A stretch of DNA of 60,202 bases from Pseudomonadales bacterium (GTDB lineage Bacteria; Pseudomonadota; Gammaproteobacteria; Pseudomonadales; Azotimanducaceae), in NCBI GenBank assembly GCA_022827245.1, contig JAJDTI010000171.1, forward strand, positions 1 through 60,202, in the 5' to 3' direction. Positions 8,222-15,287 of this stretch are shown piece after piece. Every line of letters starts with the position of its first letter. Position 1 is the first letter of the stretch. The notes under the pieces were generated by a model. That model saw only the letters and a list, made by a program, of their open reading frames with translations, was not told the DNA's origin and searched no databases. Position numbers and translations under genes: made by a program.

Positions 8222-8502
8222 CGAAATTGCAGGAACTGAAGAAGCGTTTCATGGAGGACCCGGAGTTCCGTGAGGAGTACGCTCGGATCGAGGAAGAGTA
8301 CGCACTCATCGAAGCTCTGGTCCGCGCCCGTACGGCGGCGAAGCTCACGCAGGCGGAACTTGCGCGGCGGCTTGGGACGACCCAGTCTGCGGTAGCGCGG
8401 CTGGAAGGCGGGCGAGTGTCGCCGTCGTTCGCGACGCTGCGCCGCTATGCCGAAGCGACCGGCTCGCGGCTCACCGTGGACCTGGTTCGGGGCGGTGGCT
8501 AA
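8218..8502 (+). CDS. higA: HigA-type antitoxin, XRE/Cro helix-turn-helix
   Basis: A 94-aa antitoxin expected to bind and block HigB and repress the shared promoter. Residues 1-35 are charged and helical (MTKLQELKKRFMEDPEF...), followed by a clear helix-turn-helix: LTQAELARRLGTTQSAVARLE. Its ATG overlaps the toxin stop as ATGA, implying coupled translation. It is followed after 33 bases by the convergent deacylase gene. Confidence 0.88.
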   Translation: MTKLQELKKRFMEDPEFREEYARIEEEYALIEALVRARTAAKLTQAELARRLGTTQSAVARLEGGRVSPSFATLRRYAEATGSRLTVDLVRGGG

Positions 8503-8535
8503 GAGAGGGCGGTCGCCGGGGCGGCATCGCGACCG

Positions 8536-10203
8536 TCAGGGAATCCCGTTACGAAGGACACGCCCCGCCCGCGCGCCAGTCAGCTCATCGTCGCGCAGCA
8601 CGACCGCCCCGTTGCAGACGGTGGCGTGATACCCGGCGGCGCGCTGGATGAAGCGCGGCGCGCCGAACGGGAAGTCGTGTACGAGCGTCGGCATCCGCTC
8701 CTCGACGGCGTCGACGTCGAACACGTTGATGTCCGCCCGCTTGCCGACGGCGAGCACGCCGCGGTCGTCGAGCCCCAGCACGCCGGCCGGCACGGAAGTC
8801 ATGCGGCGGACCGCCTCCTGCAGCGAGTAGACGCCGGTGTCCCGGTGCCAGTGCGAGAGGATGAACGTGGACCAGCCGGAGTCGATCATCTGGCTGACGT
8901 GGGCGCCCGCGTCGCCGAGCCCTGGCATGGCCCACTCGGTGGTGATGAGCTGCTCGAGGGCTTCGAGGTCGACGTTGAAGCCGCGCATGTGGAACAGCGC
9001 CCGGCCGTCGGTCTCGTCGGTGATGCGCAGGAACGTCTCCACCGGGTGTTCGCCGGCGGCCTGGGCGAGGTGATGCAGGCTCTCGTTCAGGCCCCGCGTG
9101 TAGTGCGGACGCGCTCCGTCCCCGAGGTAGAACCAGCGCCGCGCCTGTTCGGCCGCGTCGCCGAGTCCCTTCACCTCGTCGACGATGCGCCGGCGCGTGT
9201 CCGGGTCGCGGATGGCGGCCAGCCGCGCATCCGGGTCGAGATCGCGCAGCGCCTGCCAGGCCTGGACCGGTATCCGGGCCGGGAAGAACCGGTCCGTCGA
9301 AAGGCCCCCGACGCCGCCGCCGCTGCGCGGCACGGTCACCGATGTGACGTTGAGTCCCTCGGCCCGCATCTGCATGACGCGCTCGTTCAGGCGCTCGTGG
9401 CCGATCTCGACGGCCGAGCTGAACAGGGCGCCGCGCGCCATGCGCGCTTCGTCCGCGATCAGGTCCAGTTCCGCGTCGAAATCGCGGAAGTCGGAGACCG
9501 TCTGCATGAGGCCGCCGTGTGCGCCCACGGCGCGAGCGACCGCCCGCAGTTCATCGCGTTCCGCGAAGGTGCCGGGGATCGAACGCCCGTCGGGCAGGAC
9601 GTGCTGGGGCAGGCGGTTCGTGGAGAAGCCGACCGCGCCTTCGGCGACGGACTGCCCCGCCAGCTCGGCGATCTGGCGAATCTCGTCCTCGGTGGCGGGT
9701 TCCTCCACGGCACGTTCGCCCATGACGTAGAAGCGGATCGCGCAGTGGCCGACGAGGCCGGCGATGTTGATGGACGGACCGAGTTCCTCGAGTGCATCGA
9801 GGTAGCCCCCGTAGGACTCCCAGTTCCAGGGCAGGCCGTGGAGGATCGCGTTCTTCGGAATGTCCTCGACGGTCTCCATCATGCCGGCGAGGAACTCCCG
9901 GTCGGACGCCTTGCAGGGTGCGAAGGTGACGCCGCAGTTGCCGAGCAGCGCGGTGGTGACGCCGTGCCAGGAGACGGAAGTAACCTGCGGGTCCCAGCCG
10001 ATCTGCGCGTCGAGATGCGTGTGCAGGTCGATGAAACCGGGCGAGACCGCGAGGCCGCGGGCGGAGATCTCCTCCTTGCCCGACTTCGGGACGTCGCCGA
10101 CCTGCACGATGCGGTCGCCGTCCACCGCGACATCCGCCTCGAACGGCGCCGCGCCGGTTCCGTCGACGATGGTTCCGCCGCGAATGACGAGATCGTGGGT
10201 CAT
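8536..10203 (-). CDS. N-acyl-D-amino-acid deacylase family amidohydrolase
   Basis: Members remove the acyl group from N-acyl-D-amino acids or related amides using zinc. The metal site is visible as HTHLDAQ and the conserved cysteine ligand lies in GNCGVTFAPC. Later His ligands (GHCAIR, IGHERLN) and the Asp in GLGDAGAHVSQ fit the family. The C-terminus carries the usual beta-sandwich tail (GVLAVGKRADINVFD). The length, 555 aa, is typical. No signal peptide is present, so it acts in the cytoplasm. The exact substrate (D-Asp, D-Glu or neutral) is unknown; it fits a region rich in peptide and amide hydrolases. Confidence 0.85.
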   Translation of the reverse strand: MTHDLVIRGGTIVDGTGAAPFEADVAVDGDRIVQVGDVPKSGKEEISARGLAVSPGFIDLHTHLDAQIGWDPQVTSVSWHGVTTALLGNCGVTFAPCKASDREFLAGMMETVEDIPKNAILHGLPWNWESYGGYLDALEELGPSINIAGLVGHCAIRFYVMGERAVEEPATEDEIRQIAELAGQSVAEGAVGFSTNRLPQHVLPDGRSIPGTFAERDELRAVARAVGAHGGLMQTVSDFRDFDAELDLIADEARMARGALFSSAVEIGHERLNERVMQMRAEGLNVTSVTVPRSGGGVGGLSTDRFFPARIPVQAWQALRDLDPDARLAAIRDPDTRRRIVDEVKGLGDAAEQARRWFYLGDGARPHYTRGLNESLHHLAQAAGEHPVETFLRITDETDGRALFHMRGFNVDLEALEQLITTEWAMPGLGDAGAHVSQMIDSGWSTFILSHWHRDTGVYSLQEAVRRMTSVPAGVLGLDDRGVLAVGKRADINVFDVDAVEERMPTLVHDFPFGAPRFIQRAAGYHATVCNGAVVLRDDELTGARAGRVLRNGIP

Positions 10204-10251
10204 GGTGTTCCTTCCCGGGTGACGCGAGCGTGGAATGATAGCGCCCCGCCG

Positions 10252-10677
10252 TCAGGGCTTCTCGCGCCTCACCCAGCGGCTCGTGGCGCTGACGTCCTCG
10301 ACTTCCTGGCCGGCGTCGCGCCAGCCGCCGAATCCCGCTTCGAGATGGGCCACGTTGCTGAACCCCATGTCGGCGAGCGCCCGTACGGCGAGGGCGGAGC
10401 GACCGCCGGCGGCGCAGAACAGCACGGTGCGGCGGTCCTCCTGGAACCAGTCCCGGTAGTAGGGACTCCCCGGATCGGCCCAGAACTCGAGCATGCCGCG
10501 GGGCGCATGCCGCGCGCCGGGGATCGTGCCGAGGTCGACCTGCTCCTGGATCTCGCGAATGTCCAGCAGGAGCACGTCTTCGCCCGCCCCGAGTTCGGCC
10601 TTGAGTTCCTCGACGGAGAGGTTCTCGATGTCCTGCTTTACCGCCTCCACGGCGGCGAAGATGCTCTTGATGGCCAT
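10252..10677 (-). CDS. Rhodanese-like domain protein
   Basis: A single-domain rhodanese of 141 aa, a persulfide-carrying sulfurtransferase fold. The active loop CAAGGRS follows the TVLFC strand, with Cys as the sulfur acceptor. LLDIREIQEQVDLGTIPGARHAPRG is the usual CH2A-type N-terminal block (read as positions about 37-61). No signal peptide or metallo-domain is present. It lies between the deacylase and modC on the same strand, with 48-base gaps on both sides, so it may belong to the same transcription unit. Confidence 0.88.
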   Translation of the reverse strand: MAIKSIFAAVEAVKQDIENLSVEELKAELGAGEDVLLLDIREIQEQVDLGTIPGARHAPRGMLEFWADPGSPYYRDWFQEDRRTVLFCAAGGRSALAVRALADMGFSNVAHLEAGFGGWRDAGQEVEDVSATSRWVRREKP

Positions 10678-10725
10678 GGGCCCCTCGTCGTGATCGGTGG
10701 TGGTAACGGGTCGGATTCTACGGCC

Positions 10726-11811
10726 TCACCCGTCGAGGCTCACGCTCTTGACCAGTGCATAGACGGGCTGCCCTTCCTCGAGGGCGAGTTCGTCCGCCGC
10801 GGCGCGGGTGATGCGCGCCCGCAGGTGCTGTCCCGCGACGTCGACGAGCACCTCGGCAAACGGCGAATCGGCATCGGCGACCAGTTCCACGACGGTGCCT
10901 TCGAGGACGTTGCGGATGCTGAGGGCGCCCGGCCGTGCCGTGGCGACCGCCACGTCCCTGGCGCGGACCCGCAGGCGGGCCGTGGCGCCGGTATCGAGGT
11001 GCGAAGCCTCCGGCAGCGACAGGGTCTCCCCCCCGACGTCGAGCTGGGTCAGCCGATAGGCCGTGTCGTGCCCCGTGACCCGCGCCTCGATCACCACGCT
11101 CGCCTCCAGCGGTCCGGCGATGGACTGGACGTCGAGCCGCTCCAGCACCGCCGGAGTCGGTCCGAATGCCCGCACGCGGCCCTCCGTGAGCACGAGGGTG
11201 CGGTCGGCGAGCCGCGCGACCTCGTCGATGGCGTGGCTGACGTAGAGGGTCGGGACGTGGAATCGCGATGACAGGGACTCGAGGTACGGCAGGATCTCGG
11301 CCTTGCGGTAGAGATCGAGTGCCGCCAGGGGTTCGTCGAGGAGCAGCAGCGCCGGCCGCGTCAGCAGCGTGCGCGCGAGGGCGACGCGCTGGCGCTCTCC
11401 GCCCGAGAGGGCTTCGACGCGTCGCGGGAGCAGGGGTTCGAGGTCGAACGCCCCGACCACGTCGTCGAAGGAGATGGCCGGGTCGGCGTCGCCGGCGCGC
11501 CGCGCCGCGTAGGCGAGGTTGCCGGCCACGTCGAGATGGGCGAACAGACGCGCGTCCTGGAACAGGAAGCCGACCCGCCGGCGATAGGGCGGCACCGCGA
11601 TCCCGCGCGCGGTGTCGAGCCAGGTCTCCCCGGCCACGACGATGCGGCCGCGGGCGGGCTCGAACCCCGCGAGCGCGCGCAGCAGCGTGCTCTTGCCGCT
11701 CGCGCTCGGCCCGAACACGCCGGTGATGCCGGCGAACGGGAGACGCTCGGCCACGTCGAGCCGGAAGTCGCCGAGGGCGACGGACAGGTCGATGTCGAGG
11801 TCAGAAGGCAC
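10726..11811 (-). CDS. modC: Molybdate ABC transporter ATP-binding protein
   Basis: The ATPase of the ModABC molybdate importer, on the cytoplasmic face. Walker A is GPSASGKSTLLRAL, the ABC signature is LSGGERQRVALART, and Walker B is ALLLLDEPLAALD, with the switch His in YVSHAIDEV. The C-terminal third (about 290-361) is a TOBE/molybdopterin-binding domain, with TARLRVRARDVAVA marking its start. The length, 361 aa, matches ModC. It overlaps the end of modB by 11 bases, so translation is coupled. Confidence 0.95.
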   Translation of the reverse strand: MPSDLDIDLSVALGDFRLDVAERLPFAGITGVFGPSASGKSTLLRALAGFEPARGRIVVAGETWLDTARGIAVPPYRRRVGFLFQDARLFAHLDVAGNLAYAARRAGDADPAISFDDVVGAFDLEPLLPRRVEALSGGERQRVALARTLLTRPALLLLDEPLAALDLYRKAEILPYLESLSSRFHVPTLYVSHAIDEVARLADRTLVLTEGRVRAFGPTPAVLERLDVQSIAGPLEASVVIEARVTGHDTAYRLTQLDVGGETLSLPEASHLDTGATARLRVRARDVAVATARPGALSIRNVLEGTVVELVADADSPFAEVLVDVAGQHLRARITRAAADELALEEGQPVYALVKSVSLDG

Positions 11812-12469
11812 GGACGGGGAACCGCCGGTTCATGCCGTAGACGGCCAGCAGGACGAGGAAGGAGAAGCCGAGCAGCGCCGCGGAGAGTACGTGGGCGTCG
11901 GCGTAGCGCAGGGTCTCCACGTGCTCGTAGATGGCGATCGAGACCACGCGCGTCTCTCCGGGGATGTTGCCGCCGATCATCAGCACGACGCCGAACTCGC
12001 CCACCGTGTGCGCGAACGTCAGCACGCAGGCGGTGACGAAGCCGCGCACGGAGAGCGGGACGGCCACGGTGAAGAACGCGTCCAGCGGGCGCGCGCGGAG
12101 ACTCGCGGCGGCCTCGAGCGGGCCCCGCCCGACCGCGGCGAACGCGCCGTGGAGCGGCTGCACCATGAACGGGAGCGAGTAGATCACCGAGCCCACCACG
12201 AGCCCCGCGAACGAGAACGTCAGCGTGGTGCCGGTCGCTTCGACCCAGAAAGCGCCTATCGGCGCCGTGGGATTGAGCAGGATCAGGAGATAGAACCCGA
12301 GCACCGTGGGCGGCAGCACCAGCGGCAGGGCGGTCAGGGCTTCCACGGCCGGCCGAAGCACGCTGCGCGTCGTCGCGAGCCACCACGCCAGCGGGGTCCC
12401 GAGGAGCAGGAGGACCAGGGTGGTGACGGCTGCCAGGTGCAGGGTCAGCCCCACGGCGCCGGCGTCCAT
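11801..12469 (-). CDS. modB: Molybdate ABC transporter permease
   Basis: A 222-aa inner-membrane permease of the molybdate importer. Hydrophobic segments are evident from the N-terminus (LTLHLAAVTTLVLLLLGTPLAW) to the C-terminus (LLGFSFLVLLAVYGM). The cytoplasmic EAA loop that contacts ModC is EAAASLRARPLDAFF, and the following AHTVGEFGVVLMIGGNIPG (approximate 165-183) is the ModB signature. The ATG at 12469 overlaps the modA stop (ATGA); a longer frame upstream lies inside modA and is not used. Confidence 0.95.
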   Translation of the reverse strand: MDAGAVGLTLHLAAVTTLVLLLLGTPLAWWLATTRSVLRPAVEALTALPLVLPPTVLGFYLLILLNPTAPIGAFWVEATGTTLTFSFAGLVVGSVIYSLPFMVQPLHGAFAAVGRGPLEAAASLRARPLDAFFTVAVPLSVRGFVTACVLTFAHTVGEFGVVLMIGGNIPGETRVVSIAIYEHVETLRYADAHVLSAALLGFSFLVLLAVYGMNRRFPVRAF

Positions 12470-13260
12470 CAGCCCGCCTCCACCCCGTGCGCTCGCGCCG
12501 GAACCGATGGCGCCCGGTAACCGGCGGCGACCAGGATGCGGCGTGCGGCCGGCGTGTCCAGGAACTCGAGGAACGCGCGCGCGGCGGCATTGCCGGCGCC
12601 GCGCCGCAGCAGCACCAGGTCCTGTCGTATGGGCGCATGCAGCGTCTCGGGGACCGGCCACTGGCTGCCGGTCATCGCGGCTCCGGCCCTGGTGAGCTGG
12701 GAGAGCGCCACGAAGCCGAGTTCGGCGTTCCCGGTGGCGACAAGGGCATGCGCCTGGCCGATGTTCTCGCCCATGACGATGCGGTCGCGGAGCGCATCGT
12801 AGAGTCCCAGCGCGCGCAGCGCTTCCCGCGCCGCGGCGCCGTACGGGGCGAGTTCGGGGTTGGCGATGGCGAGTCTGAGGAAGTCTCCCGCGCGAAGGGT
12901 ACCGACTCCGTCTTCTGCGACGCGGTCCGGCTCGGCGCTCCAGAGCACGAGACGCCCGACGGCGTACGTACGTCGCGAACCGGGGACGGCGAGGCCGACC
13001 GCCTCGAGTCGTTCCGGGCGGGCGCGGTCGGCCGCCATCAGGATGTCGTAGGGGGCGCCGTGGGTCGCCTGGGCGTAGAGCGTGCCGGTCGCTCCCGCGG
13101 ACACCCGGAGACGGTGCGGTCCGGCGCGCTCGAAAGCGGCTTGGAGCTCGGCCATCGCGCCGGCGAAGTTGGCGGCGACGGCGATCAGGGCCTCGGTGGC
13201 GACCGCCGGCGCGGCGACCAGCGACAGCAACACGAACAGGAGGCCCGCGCGCGGGATCAC
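12469..13260 (-). CDS. modA: Molybdate ABC transporter substrate-binding protein
   Basis: The periplasmic molybdate-binding protein, 263 aa. The GTG at 13260 opens a signal peptide (PRAGLLFVLLSLVAAPAVA, cleaved before TEALIAVAA). The mature start AVAANFAGAMAELQAAFE and SAGATGTLYAQ are ModA hallmarks; the Ser residues there bind the oxyanion. The C-terminus has the usual FLEFLDTPAARRILVAAGY. The GTG overlaps the stop of the upstream MFS gene in a four-base GTGA, which decides the start and ties the two genes into one operon. Confidence 0.93.
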   Translation of the reverse strand: MIPRAGLLFVLLSLVAAPAVATEALIAVAANFAGAMAELQAAFERAGPHRLRVSAGATGTLYAQATHGAPYDILMAADRARPERLEAVGLAVPGSRRTYAVGRLVLWSAEPDRVAEDGVGTLRAGDFLRLAIANPELAPYGAAAREALRALGLYDALRDRIVMGENIGQAHALVATGNAELGFVALSQLTRAGAAMTGSQWPVPETLHAPIRQDLVLLRRGAGNAAARAFLEFLDTPAARRILVAAGYRAPSVPARAHGVEAG

Positions 13261-14570
13261 GGTTGGGCGGCGGCGGAAGGAGGCGCCTCCCGCAGCTCCT
13301 CGGTGAACACGCGCGCCGCCAGCCACATGTGCCAGACCGCCAGGAAGGGCAGCGCTTTCATCAGCACCAATGCCCAGCGGAGGGACTCGTCCCCGAAGGC
13401 CGGGGCCAGCAGGTCCGACAGCGCGCCGACGGCGAACGGCCCGAGCCCCACGCCGATCAGGTTGGAGGAGAACATCAGGATCGCGCCGGCGAGTGCCCTG
13501 GCGTGGGGTCCGACGAGTCCCTGCACCGCCGCCAGCAGCACGCCCGCGAAGACGCCCGCGGCGAGCATCGCGAGCACGGCGGAAGCGAAGGCGATCTGCC
13601 AGGTCGGCGCCAGGTAGAAGCCCAGCAGGAAGGGAATGGAGATCAGCGTTCCGAGGAGGGGAACGTACACCTGCCAGGCGGGGTTGCGTCTCGACAGCCG
13701 GTCCGCGATGACGCCGCCGACCATGACGGCGATCAGGTTCGGGATGCTCAGCAGGCTCAGCAGGAAGCCGACCTCCTTCAGGGAAAGGTCGTGGGACCGC
13801 TGCAGGAACGGGGCGTGCCACTGGCCGGCTCCCACGTTGCTGAACCACAGGATGCCCACCGCGATCATCAGGTGGCGGAACGCGCGTCCTTCGAACAGGT
13901 GCCGGGTGGCCTGCCACAGGGACCCGCTGCGCAGGGGCGACGCCGCGCTCTCGACGCGCCCGCGCGGCGGGGCTTCCACGACCGTGTACCGCACCAGCAG
14001 GGCGAAGGCGACCCCCGGCAGCCCGAGCACGATGAAGGCGGTGCGCCACCCGTACTCGTGGCCGATGTAGCCGGCGAGTAGCGTGCCGAGGAAGATGCCG
14101 ATGTGCGCGCCCGCCACGAACACCGCGATGGCCCGCGCGCGCTGCTCGATGGGGAAGTAGTCGGCCAGCAGCGCCTGCGACGGGGGACTGCCCCCCGCTT
14201 CCCCGATGCCGACGCCGATGCGGGCGAGGAGCAGGTGCCAGTAGGCGCCGGCCAGACCCGACACCGCGGTCATGAGGCTCCAGATCGCCATCGCCCAGGC
14301 GATGACGCGCACCCGCAGGCCCCGGTCCGCCAGGCGCGCGATCGGGAATCCGCAGATCGCATAGAAGATGGCGAACGCGAGGCCGGTGAGGATGCCCATC
14401 TCGGTGTCGCTGGCCCCGAGTTCCTCCTTGATGGGCTGGATGAGGACGCCGAGGATCGCCCGGTCCCCGAAGTTGAAGAGGTTCACGCCCATCAGCACGA
14501 AGAGGACGTAGGCGCGGTAACGCGGAGAGAATTCGCGCCGGGGGGTCGCGTCCGGGGCGGGCTCGCTCAT
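13257..14570 (-). CDS. MFS transporter, Spinster-like, first gene of the mod operon
   Basis: A 12-helix major facilitator of 437 aa. The first helix ends NFGDRAILGVLIQPIKEEL and the cytoplasmic loop after helix 2 reads IARLADRGLRVR. RIGVGIGEAGGSPPSQ in the next helices is the signature shared with Spinster-type carriers, and the second MFS in this window has the same pattern. The substrate is unknown. Its stop overlaps the modA start, so it is co-translated with a molybdate importer; this could mean export of a metabolite whose production needs a molybdenum enzyme, but that is inference. Confidence 0.88.
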   Translation of the reverse strand: MSEPAPDATPRREFSPRYRAYVLFVLMGVNLFNFGDRAILGVLIQPIKEELGASDTEMGILTGLAFAIFYAICGFPIARLADRGLRVRVIAWAMAIWSLMTAVSGLAGAYWHLLLARIGVGIGEAGGSPPSQALLADYFPIEQRARAIAVFVAGAHIGIFLGTLLAGYIGHEYGWRTAFIVLGLPGVAFALLVRYTVVEAPPRGRVESAASPLRSGSLWQATRHLFEGRAFRHLMIAVGILWFSNVGAGQWHAPFLQRSHDLSLKEVGFLLSLLSIPNLIAVMVGGVIADRLSRRNPAWQVYVPLLGTLISIPFLLGFYLAPTWQIAFASAVLAMLAAGVFAGVLLAAVQGLVGPHARALAGAILMFSSNLIGVGLGPFAVGALSDLLAPAFGDESLRWALVLMKALPFLAVWHMWLAARVFTEELREAPPSAAAQP

Positions 14571-14677
14571 GGAAGGGGGACGGCGGATGGCGGGTCACTG
14601 GCGCGTGTGCGGGCGCCGGGCGCGCCGGACCGCCAGGAAATGGTCATGAACTATTGCTGGCCGCCCGCCACCATCGC

Positions 14678-14686
14678 TGCTAGTAT
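14678..14686 (+). promoter_or_regulatory. Possible extended -10 promoter for the RRM gene
   Basis: TGCTAGTAT matches an extended -10 element (TGn-TATAAT type), about 180 bases before the RRM start. No good -35 lies at the right distance. It would give a long 5' leader, as is common for cold-inducible RNA-binding proteins. The 14571-14862 interval shows nothing else I can name. Confidence 0.3.
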
Positions 14687-14862
14687 GCAACGGATTGACT
14701 CCAGCCGCCGTTGGCCTCCTCGGGCTCCTGATCCATAGATACGTCCTTGCCCCGGAACGAATGCCTGCGTTTTCGCGGGCTTTGAGGGTTTGTGCGTACT
14801 GTGAGTCGTGCCCTGGGCGTCGATGAGGTGACGGAGTTGGACTTGGACGGGAGACGAAGCAC

Positions 14863-15123
14863 TTGAGAATCTACATCGGCAACATGCCATACGGCATCAC
14901 CTCCGAGGACCTGTCGGAGCTGTTTGGCGAATACGGCCATGTGCAGGACGCCACGGTCATCATGGACCGGGAGACCGGGCGTTCGAAGGGGTTCGGTTTC
15001 GTCGAGATGCCGAACAACGGGGAAGCGGACCGCGCGATCAAGGAGTTGAACTCGACGCAACTCCAGGGACGCATGATCACGGTCAACCAGGCGCGGCCAC
15101 GCGGCGACCGCATGCGGCGCTAG
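14863..15123 (+). CDS. RNA-binding protein, single RRM domain
   Basis: An 86-aa cytoplasmic protein made of one RNA-recognition motif. RNP-2 is IYIGNM at residues 3-8 and RNP-1 is KGFGFVEM around 44-51; the tail RPRGDRMRR is basic. Such stand-alone RRMs in bacteria bind single-stranded RNA and are often cold-inducible. The start is a TTG at 14863: the protein begins exactly where homologues begin (M-KIYVGN type), GGGAG lies 9 bases upstream at 14849-14853, and no in-frame ATG exists upstream. Confidence 0.88.
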   Translation: MRIYIGNMPYGITSEDLSELFGEYGHVQDATVIMDRETGRSKGFGFVEMPNNGEADRAIKELNSTQLQGRMITVNQARPRGDRMRR

Positions 15124-15287
15124 GCCGCCTGCCAGGCTCCGGGCACACCGCCTTGGGGCCTTCCAGGCCTTTCAGGCATTCCAGGTAGAGGGAACCGTCG
15201 CGGCGCCACGCGCCGCGGGTCCCGACTCCTCTCCGACCCGCTTCCCCGCCGCCCGCGGGCGGTGGCGCGTGCCGGCCGGCCCAGCCG

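Noticed and set aside
8626..11271. An 881-codon plus-strand frame over the deacylase, rhodanese and modC genes.
   Set aside because: It spans three well-supported minus-strand genes and their gaps, and has a shadow-type composition.
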